Below are positions 1 to 6,700 of a DNA stretch of 14,566 nt, piece by piece. The stretch comes from Elusimicrobiota bacterium (GTDB taxonomy: Bacteria > Elusimicrobiota > Elusimicrobia > JACQJN01), in contig JACQJN010000215.1 in the NCBI GenBank assembly GCA_016205085.1, positions 1 to 14,566 on the forward strand, in the 5' to 3' direction. Every line of letters begins with the position of its first letter. Position 1 is the stretch's first letter. A program made the position numbers and the translations under genes. The notes below the pieces were generated by a model. The model was not told where the DNA came from. It was given only the letters and a program-made list of their open reading frames with translations, and did no database searches.

Positions 1-54
1 CTGTACATCCTCTTCCTGAGTCGTCGGTATAGAACACTTCCTCTCCAGTTCCAT
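1..54 (-). CDS. Start of an unidentified gene, cut by the window edge
   Basis: An ATG at 54-52 shares one base with the feoB TGA stop (TGATG arrangement). The frame stays open for 18 codons to the first base of the window and begins MELERKCSIPTTQEED. Such a stop-start overlap usually means translational coupling, so this is probably a real gene in the feoB transcript. A GAGAGGAAG stretch lies inside the new gene, and no separate Shine-Dalgarno site was picked out. Eighteen residues are too few to name a family. A metal-responsive regulator or another iron-related protein would fit the position, but that is a guess from context. Confidence 0.5.
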   Translation of the reverse strand, partial: MELERKCSIPTTQEEDVQ

Positions 55-2027
55 CAGGCCCATCCCAAAAAAATAAGAATTTGATTGACAGCCGCCGCGA
101 TCCCCAAAGCATAGAACAGCACAAACCCGCTGATGAGGAGGGTCGCCTTCATCCCTCTTTCCTTAACGGACATAAGCCATTGTGCGATGCAGGGCATAAA
201 CAGAGCGATGGCCACCATGCTCACCGCGCTTTGCCGGAGGCTGAGGAGCCCATCCCTCTGCATCTGGTAGAACCCCGCGGCTCCGTAGTCTCTCCTGAAA
301 AATCCCACCCAAAAGGCCTCGGTGGCTTTCTCGGGAAGCCCCAAAAATCCGGTCACAACCGGAGAAGACCAGCGCCCGATGATTTTCAAGAGGCCGAAAG
401 CATCCAAAAAATAGAGCGCCATCGTCCCATAGATGAACAGGGGCACCACCTCCCGCAGGTACCATTTCAGACGCGAGGCCACCTTCCGGATAAGGTTTCC
501 CATCTGGGGAAGGCGCATGGGCGGGATCTCCAGCAAGAAAGGGGAAGGCGCTCCCGGCAAAACCTTTGAAGCGGCCCAGCCCGTCCCTAGCAAACTTCCT
601 ACCACCACAAAAAGCCATATCCCAAAAACGGAGAGCGGCAGCCCAGAGCCCATGGCCATCAAGACCCCCAACTGCGCCGAACACGGAACCGCCAATGCCA
701 GGAGAAAACTCATCAGAATCTTCTCCTTCTTGGTATCCAAAATCCGAGTGGTCAGCATCGCCATGCTCCCGCAGCCTAAGCCCAAAATCATGGGAAACAC
801 CGCCTTGCCGTTTAACCCTATGAGTCTGAAAAACCGGTTCAACAAGACAGATAGGCGGGGCAGATAACCCGTATCCTCCAAAAAACCCAAAGCCAAAAAG
901 AATGTGGTCACGATGGGAAGAATCAGAGCGAAGGCATACGTCAGGGCCATGGTAAAAACCCCATATTCCCCCACCAAAATATCCTGCAGCCACCGCCACG
1001 GCAAGAGGTTCTGCACCGCCTGGGATACCATCGGATTAATAAAATTCCCGAACACTGTTTCCTCCAAAAAATCCACAAGGGTCTGGGCCCCCAACACCCC
1101 TACGAACTCATACATTCCCCACAAAACAAATCCGGCGATGAGATATCCCGGCCAAGGCCTCAAACTCCAGGTGCCCAAGATCCCCAACCATCGTGCCAGA
1201 CGGGTAGGATTTCCCTGGGAGGGCCGGCTCCACACCTCCGCCCCCAAGAGGTCCGCCTGCTCCCGCCGACAAGCCATCAGGATGCCCGAGAGTGGCCTTT
1301 CAAATTTCCGGCGCGCCGCTTCTACCTTCTCCATGATCTCTTGCGAAAGAAATCTTTTAAGTCCCAAAATTTCCTCCGAAGCCAAATGGTTCTGCAAAAG
1401 CAGCGGAAACAAGCCGCACATCTCCCTGGAGAGGTACGGTTCCACATCCCTGCGCGCCGCCTCAATCTTGGAAGGATAAACCATCCGGAAGGAAGGGGCG
1501 GTCGCCCTCAAAAGGGACTGCCTTAAATCCTGCAGGCCTTCACGGGTGGTGGCCACCGTTTCCACCACCGGAATTCCCAAAATTCTGGAAAGCCTGTGGG
1601 AATCGACATGAAAGCCTCGGCTCAACGCCTCGTCCTTCATGTTCAGGCATAATACCATGGCAATTTGAAGGTCTGTCAGTTCCAGAGTCAGCGCCAAAAC
1701 CCCGTGCAGATTTTTGGAATCCGCCACCTGCACCACAATATCTGGCCGGTCCAAGAGGAGTCTCCGCGTGACCCTTTCCTCATCGCTGTGCGCCACCAAA
1801 GAATAGATGCCGGGGCTGTCCACAAACTCAAACAAATGACCGCCCACCTCTCCTAATCCCTTGGCCACATCCACAGTCGTGCCGGGATAGTTGGAAACCA
1901 TGACGTACTTCCCGGTGAGGGCATTAAACAGAACCGATTTCCCCACGTTGGGATGGCCCACAAGCACCACCCGTTTGAGAGCCACCTGCTTGTGTTCCGG
2001 AAGATCTAGTGAAGATGAGTTATGCAT
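54..2027 (-). CDS. feoB: FeoB-like ferrous iron transporter (GTPase-permease)
   Basis: Inner-membrane protein of 657 aa with an N-terminal G domain and a helical permease domain, expected to import Fe(II). G-protein motifs are clear: G1 GHPNVGKS (24-31), G2 PGTT (48-51), G3 DSPG (70-73), G4 NMKD (129-132). The membrane part holds the paired FeoB-type segments with cysteines at C419 (GLGCGSMAM), C449 (VPCSAQLG) and C613 (MPCIAQ). The family usually has GFGC-x-x-PA at the first site, so this one is divergent. It is shorter than typical FeoB (about 700-770 aa) and no feoA-like gene is adjacent. The ATG at 2027 has no Shine-Dalgarno sequence, but it lies inside the end of a short upstream ORF, which suggests coupled translation. 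The neighbouring heme genes make iron supply a plausible role; another divalent metal cannot be excluded. Confidence 0.9.
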   Translation of the reverse strand: MHNSSSLDLPEHKQVALKRVVLVGHPNVGKSVLFNALTGKYVMVSNYPGTTVDVAKGLGEVGGHLFEFVDSPGIYSLVAHSDEERVTRRLLLDRPDIVVQVADSKNLHGVLALTLELTDLQIAMVLCLNMKDEALSRGFHVDSHRLSRILGIPVVETVATTREGLQDLRQSLLRATAPSFRMVYPSKIEAARRDVEPYLSREMCGLFPLLLQNHLASEEILGLKRFLSQEIMEKVEAARRKFERPLSGILMACRREQADLLGAEVWSRPSQGNPTRLARWLGILGTWSLRPWPGYLIAGFVLWGMYEFVGVLGAQTLVDFLEETVFGNFINPMVSQAVQNLLPWRWLQDILVGEYGVFTMALTYAFALILPIVTTFFLALGFLEDTGYLPRLSVLLNRFFRLIGLNGKAVFPMILGLGCGSMAMLTTRILDTKKEKILMSFLLALAVPCSAQLGVLMAMGSGLPLSVFGIWLFVVVGSLLGTGWAASKVLPGAPSPFLLEIPPMRLPQMGNLIRKVASRLKWYLREVVPLFIYGTMALYFLDAFGLLKIIGRWSSPVVTGFLGLPEKATEAFWVGFFRRDYGAAGFYQMQRDGLLSLRQSAVSMVAIALFMPCIAQWLMSVKERGMKATLLISGFVLFYALGIAAAVNQILIFLGWA

Positions 2028-2085
2028 CGGCCACAGAATGCAAAACGTCGATTTTCCGCATAATATCTTTCGCTTTTAAACCCAT
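2020..2085 (-). CDS. Possible 21-codon leader ORF overlapping the feoB start
   Basis: ATG at 2085-2083 opens a 21-codon frame beginning MGLKAKDIMRKID and ending at TAA 2022-2020, so it overlaps the feoB ATG by 8 nt. feoB has no recognisable ribosome-binding site of its own, which makes delivery of ribosomes by this ORF plausible. An AAGG lies only 2 nt before the ATG and a GGAAGG lies further upstream (about 17 nt), so its own initiation signal is not ideal. The KDIM stretch resembles the beginning of a CBS domain, but a 21-residue peptide cannot form one. It could be a coupling leader, a remnant of a CBS-domain gene, or chance. Confidence 0.35.
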   Translation of the reverse strand: MGLKAKDIMRKIDVLHSVADA

Positions 2086-2125
2086 TGCCTTCGTCCCAAT
2101 TACACCTTCCTTTGATAAATTCTAG

Positions 2126-2141
2126 TGCAACAAAATAGCCA
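2126..2141 (-). promoter_or_regulatory. Putative sigma-54 promoter before feoB
   Basis: The minus strand reads TGGCTATTTTGTTGCA. This matches the sigma-54 (RpoN) -24/-12 pattern TGGCAC-N5-TTGCA, with GG and GC separated by exactly 10 bases. It sits in the 77-base gap between the ccsA stop and the leader ORF. A start site about 11-12 bases after the -12 element would fall near 2115, giving a leader of about 90 nt before the feoB ATG. No upstream activator site was identified by eye. A weak sigma-70 -10-like TAGAAT at 2119-2124 overlaps the region but lacks a good -35. Confidence 0.6.
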
Positions 2142-2162
2142 GATAGCACTCTTCGTGGAACG

Positions 2163-2933
2163 CTAGGCGTAGGCGTGCAGGCCGCTCAAGAGGTAGTTGA
2201 CGCCGAAGTAGGTAAAAACCACAAATACAAATCCAGCGATCGCCAGCCACGCAAATCGCTCATTTTTCCAACCTCGAGTGCGTCTCAAATGAATGGCTAT
2301 CGCGTAGAATAACCAGGTCACCAGGGCCCATGTTTCTTTAGGATCCCAGGACCAGTACGTTCCCCAGGCCGAGTTGGCCCAGACAGCCCCGGTGATGATC
2401 CCCAATGCCAAAAACCAAAATCCCACCTGTATGGCCCGATACAGAAACTCATCCAAATGGGCTCCTCGAAATTTCCAATAAACGACCCCTCCCAGAAACC
2501 CCAGGGATAGAGCCGCGTAGCCTATCATGGTTGTGATCACATGGATGAGAAGCCAGTTGGATTGAAGCGCAGGGACCAGAGGAGCCACCCCCGAATCCAG
2601 AAAAGAGGTCACCCCTAAACTCAAAACGAGAAATAAGGAAAGCGCGGGGACCAACCCCTGAAGAGGAAATTTAGAAAAAAAATAGAACAAGACAAACAGG
2701 GTGAGCACGGTCCACAGAAGAAACATCATGGACTCATACTGATTAGAGAGAGGCGCGTGCCCGGAGGCCCGCCAAAGCAAAAGCAGGTGCAGGGATATCT
2801 CCAGCCAGCTTAAAAAAAGAGCAACGAAGACCCAGCGGTTGAAGGAGGGTTTTTTCAAAAGATAACCCGCCACATAGGTTCCCAAGGCCAATAGGGAAAA
2901 TCCAAAAGCAAATTGAAATGCAATTTGTATCAT
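2163..2933 (-). CDS. ccsA: CcsA/ResC cytochrome c maturation protein
   Basis: Multi-pass membrane protein of 256 aa that, with ResB, carries heme to the periplasm and attaches it to CxxCH motifs (System II). The family's WWD signature is clear at about 190-203, containing WSWDPKETW. Conserved flanking histidines are H131 (LLIHV) and H215 (AIHLR), and an N-x-YES motif is present at 64-68. About eight hydrophobic segments are visible. I chose ATG 2933, which overlaps the resB stop as ATGA; a longer frame up to 2993 lies inside resB and adds a polar, non-family N-terminus. The many heme proteins encoded just upstream in the same direction are its likely substrates. The gene is followed by a promoter-like gap rather than a visible terminator. 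Confidence 0.93.
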   Translation of the reverse strand: MIQIAFQFAFGFSLLALGTYVAGYLLKKPSFNRWVFVALFLSWLEISLHLLLLWRASGHAPLSNQYESMMFLLWTVLTLFVLFYFFSKFPLQGLVPALSLFLVLSLGVTSFLDSGVAPLVPALQSNWLLIHVITTMIGYAALSLGFLGGVVYWKFRGAHLDEFLYRAIQVGFWFLALGIITGAVWANSAWGTYWSWDPKETWALVTWLFYAIAIHLRRTRGWKNERFAWLAIAGFVFVVFTYFGVNYLLSGLHAYA

Positions 2934-3952
2934 CGCCAAAAAGACCAAGCCAACCCCAGCATGAGAAGAATAAATCCCGTGTATATCACCCAAACACTGG
3001 GATCCTTCACTATCTGAATGCTGGAAAAATTCATATTTTTAGGGTCATACCCCGACTGGTAAAGCCGGTAGCCCTGATAACTCATGGGGGAGTTGACCGA
3101 AATGGTCTGCTTCGTTCCCGGCCCCTGGGTATCTGTGATTTCCAAATCGCTCTCAAACTGGCGGACACGCCCCGGAACGTACTCATAGACCAGACGAAAG
3201 GGCCGTCCCACATCTCCGTGAAAGTCCGGAAATCTGGAAAACACGAACTGCCGCACCGATCCATGTCCATTTTGGACGGACAGCTCCCAGGCCGGGTTCT
3301 CCCGGGCCTCGCTGCGTGATACGGGAGACTTTCCCTCCAAAGCAAACTCGGGATAAAACCGAATCGGCAACACCTTCAAATTTAGGAATTTAAACTCCGC
3401 GATTTGATTCTGAACTAACTCCGCCGATGCATGCTGCCCTGGAGAATCTCCATAAACCACATGCAAAATATGCTTCTCCTGTTCCCAGTAATGGATGCGA
3501 AACGCCTTCAGTTTTATGGAAAAGGGAAGCGAAATCTCCTCATAGCCGTCATTGATATACCCGGACCATACCTGGTCCACATTCATAGGCAAATGGCCCT
3601 TTTGCCCATAGACCCCCCGGATGATGCCCCCCGCAAACAAAAGCAGAATTGCGGCGTGGGAAATAAAAACCCCAGGTCTGACTAAAAGCGCTTTATACCG
3701 CTTTAGAGAGCAAGCCAATAGATTGATTCCGGACAAACCCAACAGCCCCAAAAACCAATAGCTTTTAAAAAGATTATTCCATCCCAAACTCAGGATGAAT
3801 GAAGCCACGGTGCGACCATACGTCTGATGGTATTCTTCCGGGGATTCCCCCTGAGGAACAATCCCCCCTAAAGCACAGGCCAGAAGCAAGCATCCTGCAC
3901 AGATGAAGAAAAATCGGATGGAGGCTAGTTGATCCAGCAGCTTTCTTGCCAT
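2930..3952 (-). CDS. resB: ResB-like cytochrome c maturation protein
   Basis: Partner of CcsA in System II heme attachment, 340 aa. Three hydrophobic helices are visible near 12-31, 65-83 and 95-114, then a large periplasmic domain, then a final helix near 321-338: the standard ResB layout. H99 in the third helix (FISHAAILL) matches the position of the conserved transmembrane histidine in ResB proteins. The periplasmic domain ends with the usual NSPMSYQGYRLYQSGYD-type segment (about 286-303). At 340 aa it is shorter than many ResB/CcsB proteins (about 400-550 aa) but has all expected parts. The gene starts 4 nt after the preceding cytochrome gene and ends with an ATGA overlap into ccsA, so the two are almost certainly translated together. 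Confidence 0.93.
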   Translation of the reverse strand: MARKLLDQLASIRFFFICAGCLLLACALGGIVPQGESPEEYHQTYGRTVASFILSLGWNNLFKSYWFLGLLGLSGINLLACSLKRYKALLVRPGVFISHAAILLLFAGGIIRGVYGQKGHLPMNVDQVWSGYINDGYEEISLPFSIKLKAFRIHYWEQEKHILHVVYGDSPGQHASAELVQNQIAEFKFLNLKVLPIRFYPEFALEGKSPVSRSEARENPAWELSVQNGHGSVRQFVFSRFPDFHGDVGRPFRLVYEYVPGRVRQFESDLEITDTQGPGTKQTISVNSPMSYQGYRLYQSGYDPKNMNFSSIQIVKDPSVWVIYTGFILLMLGLAWSFWR

Positions 3953-3956
3953 AAAT

Positions 3957-4421
3957 CTATTTTAATGTGACCTCCTCAAACAATTTCTTCAGTTTCTGCT
4001 GCTGAATCTGGAATTCCTCTTTTTTCATGGCTTTTCTGATCTCGGAATCATAGACCAGAAACTCGATGATATGATCTTCATCCAACTTTTCCAAAGTTAT
4101 TCCACGACCTTCCATTTTAAGGTGCATCCTGTGGACGAACCGCCTCCAGGCGGATTCTTCTATGATGGGAGAATTCAATGCGCGAGCCGGGGCGTGGCAA
4201 GCACCGCAAGCCGTCAGGAAGAGCTTATAGTTTTCCTGCTGTCTTTGGGGATAGCCAGATACGTCCACCGTAGAAGCACCTAAGTCATAAAAAAACCTAG
4301 GGGCCGGACTGGCTGGGCCTTCTCTGCCAGACTCCATCGGAACCGGTGCTTTTCCATTACTAGAACATCCCTCCAGAACCCCCGCAATCATAAAAGCCGA
4401 TAGAAGATGCCGGATTTTCAT
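3957..4421 (-). CDS. Monoheme cytochrome c lipoprotein, ActE-like by position
   Basis: Protein of 154 aa with a lipoprotein-type signal peptide (MKIRHLLSAF then VLEGC, lipid cysteine C19) and one heme site, C72GACH76. M99 or M103, in a W-R-R-x-V-H-R-M stretch, is a candidate sixth heme ligand. The C-terminus is highly charged and probably helical. The start at 4421 overlaps the NrfD stop as ATGA; the open frame continues upstream to 4760, but that part lies wholly inside the NrfD gene. A lipid-anchored monoheme cytochrome right after a NrfD gene is the arrangement of ActE in alternative complex III, where it passes electrons to a downstream acceptor. Assignment to ActE rests on context, since monoheme cytochromes are too diverse to name from one motif. 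Confidence 0.85.
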   Translation of the reverse strand: MKIRHLLSAFMIAGVLEGCSSNGKAPVPMESGREGPASPAPRFFYDLGASTVDVSGYPQRQQENYKLFLTACGACHAPARALNSPIIEESAWRRFVHRMHLKMEGRGITLEKLDEDHIIEFLVYDSEIRKAMKKEEFQIQQQKLKKLFEEVTLK

Positions 4422-5986
4422 GATGCTGGAAAATAGGTCCGGATTCTTTCCGAAACCTCCTCCTCTGCATGCTCTTTTCCCTCCCTCACCTCCCAAATGG
4501 AAACGATGGGGAAAAGCCTCGTAAAAACTGTGTAAAGCAGGGCAAAAGCTGCCAAGCATCCTGCAAAAAGAGAAATCTCCACCCAACTCGGTGAGTAGGA
4601 GCCGACCGTGTAGGGCAGACGAGGCCGAACCAATGTGGGAACTACAATCAGAAACCTCTCCAACCACATCCCCACACACACAAAAGCGGAGGCGGCAACC
4701 GTTCCTCCCACCGTTTTTCCCAGACGCGACGCTAAAACCAGAAAGGGAAAGACAAAACAAGTCAGTGCCATGGTCCAGAAGTGAAAAGAATATCTTCCGG
4801 AAAGCTTGGAAAAGAAGATCAGCATATGGTCCGGCTCATGGCCGTACCAGACCGTAATATACTCGCAAAACGTGAAATAAAGCCACAAACAGCTCATCAC
4901 CAGCAAAAGAGTGCCCAGGTACTGGAAATGGATGGGCCTTAGATATTCTTGGAGACCGTAGGCCTTTCTCAAGACGGCCATAGCGATGATCAGGGCGGCA
5001 ATCCCGGAAAATATGGCTCCCACCACGAAATATGGACCAAATATCGTTGAATGCCACATCGGCTGGACCGTCATGCTGAACACATACGAAACCACCGTGT
5101 GCACTGAAATGGCGACGGGGATGACGACGATCGCCATGATGGCAATACACTTTTCCAAAATCCGCACCTCCTCCGGAGCGCCCGTCCAGCCCAGGGAAAG
5201 CAGTTCATAGAAATCCCTGCGCCAGCCCTGGACATGGTCCCGGAGAATAGCTATGTCCGGAATAAGGGGAATGTACAGGTAGATGCTGCTGGCCGTCAGG
5301 TAGGCGGTGATGCTGCAAACGTCCCAGAGAAGGGGGGATTCATATCTCCCATATAAGAACACATTCAACATCCGGTCGGGGCGGCCCAGATCGAGAAGAA
5401 TATTGGCCGCCCCGAAGAAAAGGACCATCACCGTAATCACCTCGGCCGAGCGGGTAATCGGCCTGCGCCACTCGGCATTGGCAATTCTTAATATGGCTGA
5501 GATCAAAGTCCCCGCATGAGAAATGCCTATGAAAAAGACAAAATTGGTGATGTAAAATCCCCAGAAGACCGGGTTGCCCAACCCAGTGACCTGAAGACCC
5601 CGAAAGACCTGTTGACTCCAGGCAAAAAGCGCCCAGAGGGAGACGGAAACCAGAATTCCCACAAACAACAGAAATCCTTTTCCAGGAGGATTGAGAATGG
5701 GCGCGATCAGAGCGGACTCCGTCTTCGAGATCGGGACAGGCTCGGTAACCCCTGCCTTTTTTTCTTTGACGGCCACGGTATAAAAAAGGAATGTGAGAAC
5801 GGCTGAAAAGAGGATAAAGAGGGGGCCCACAAGGCACCCGATGACTGCTCCGGCCATCCAGTTGTCTCCTAAATCACGAAGTTTTTGAATGCGCCACAGA
5901 AACCAGCCGTTGACCGCAAGAGTAAAAGCGTAGAAGGCCAGGAGACCGCAGACTTGAACATAAAACGCCCAACCCTTTCTTTTCAT
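4418..5986 (-). CDS. NrfD/ActC-type quinone-interacting membrane subunit
   Basis: Integral membrane protein of 522 aa, expected to bind quinone/quinol and exchange electrons with the FeS subunit. About 12 hydrophobic segments are visible. The last ten, from about residue 104, match the NrfD/ActC/QrcD core; the first two (about 6-31 and 45-73) are an extra N-terminal pair. Polar residues in core helices that match the ActC proton/quinone region are H157 (GISHAGTL), D199 with D204 (LLDLGRPDR) and D222 (LLWDVCS). I chose ATG 5986, 2 nt after the FeS gene stop and behind a GGGAGGGGGT purine run. A GTG at 5992 overlapping that stop would add two residues. The gene ends with an ATGA overlap into the monoheme lipoprotein gene. 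Confidence 0.92.
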   Translation of the reverse strand: MKRKGWAFYVQVCGLLAFYAFTLAVNGWFLWRIQKLRDLGDNWMAGAVIGCLVGPLFILFSAVLTFLFYTVAVKEKKAGVTEPVPISKTESALIAPILNPPGKGFLLFVGILVSVSLWALFAWSQQVFRGLQVTGLGNPVFWGFYITNFVFFIGISHAGTLISAILRIANAEWRRPITRSAEVITVMVLFFGAANILLDLGRPDRMLNVFLYGRYESPLLWDVCSITAYLTASSIYLYIPLIPDIAILRDHVQGWRRDFYELLSLGWTGAPEEVRILEKCIAIMAIVVIPVAISVHTVVSYVFSMTVQPMWHSTIFGPYFVVGAIFSGIAALIIAMAVLRKAYGLQEYLRPIHFQYLGTLLLVMSCLWLYFTFCEYITVWYGHEPDHMLIFFSKLSGRYSFHFWTMALTCFVFPFLVLASRLGKTVGGTVAASAFVCVGMWLERFLIVVPTLVRPRLPYTVGSYSPSWVEISLFAGCLAAFALLYTVFTRLFPIVSIWEVREGKEHAEEEVSERIRTYFPAS

Positions 5987-5988
5987 GG

Positions 5989-6696
5989 TCACACCCCCTC
6001 CCTTAGATAGGTGACCTTGGGCTCGGTGCCCAATTCCTCCAAAAGGTGAAACGCGCGAGGGTCTTTGCAGAGCCTTGAGACGTCACTTTCGGAATCGTTC
6101 AGATCGCCGAACACAATCGCCTTGGCAGGGCAAACCTCCGCGCATGCCGGCTGGTAATCCCCCTCCTGTAGGTTCCGCCCCTGCGCCACAGCTTCTTCCT
6201 TGGCGCGTTGAAGGCGGTGATGGCAGAAAAGGCATTTTTCAACGACCCCATTCGGCCTTACCGAAACGCTGGGATTGAACGAAGATCGCATTTCATCGGG
6301 CCAGAGTGGCTTCTTCCAGTTGAAGAATTTGCAGGTGTAGGGACAGGCATTCAAGCAATACCGGCATCCGATGCATCGCGAGTACACCTGACCCACAATA
6401 CCCTCCTCGTTTTTGAAGGTGGCATAGACGGGACAGACCTTGATACAGGGAGGATTTTCACACTGCTGGCAAGGCATGGGGATCAAGTTCTGACGCACAT
6501 GCGAACCCTCCACCTCCGTTTTGGGAAGAATCTTCAACCAACGGATGACCCTGCCCATCGCAGCTTCCTCAGGGCTCCCCAGCATCTGGTTGTTCTCGAC
6601 CGAGCAGGCCACCACGCAAGCACCGCACCCCGTGCATTTGTCGAGATCCACAACCATTCCCCAGCGGTGCTGCCCCTTTCTGCGACTCTCTTCCAT
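5989..6696 (-). CDS. Four-cluster ferredoxin-type subunit (PsrB/QrcC/ActB C-terminal type)
   Basis: Electron-transfer subunit of 235 aa, placed between the Mop protein and NrfD genes. Sixteen cysteines form four cluster motifs: C21/C24/C27/C31; C76/C79/C84/C88; C108/C111/C114/C118; and C155/C158 with C185/C189. A full set predicts four [4Fe-4S] clusters. ActB of alternative complex III is reported to have one [3Fe-4S] cluster, so this one looks closer to the PsrB type in cysteine content. No signal peptide is visible; such subunits usually cross the membrane with their Tat-signalled Mop partner. The gene begins 4 nt after the Mop gene stop, with no clear Shine-Dalgarno site, which suggests coupled translation. 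In ActB the Mop and FeS parts are one polypeptide; here they are two genes. Confidence 0.93.
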   Translation of the reverse strand: MEESRRKGQHRWGMVVDLDKCTGCGACVVACSVENNQMLGSPEEAAMGRVIRWLKILPKTEVEGSHVRQNLIPMPCQQCENPPCIKVCPVYATFKNEEGIVGQVYSRCIGCRYCLNACPYTCKFFNWKKPLWPDEMRSSFNPSVSVRPNGVVEKCLFCHHRLQRAKEEAVAQGRNLQEGDYQPACAEVCPAKAIVFGDLNDSESDVSRLCKDPRAFHLLEELGTEPKVTYLREGV

Positions 6697-6700
6697 GGCG

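Noticed and set aside
163..999. Minus-strand open frame of 278 codons in a second frame
   Set aside because: It overlaps the permease part of feoB completely and its composition is that of an out-of-frame shadow.
2086..2162. Fur box or riboswitch before feoB
   Set aside because: No 19-base inverted repeat of the GATAAT type and no obvious paired structure could be seen by eye.
4422..4760. Upstream extension of the monoheme lipoprotein gene
   Set aside because: It lies inside the NrfD gene, and the ATG at 4421 gives a lipoprotein signal and an ATGA junction.
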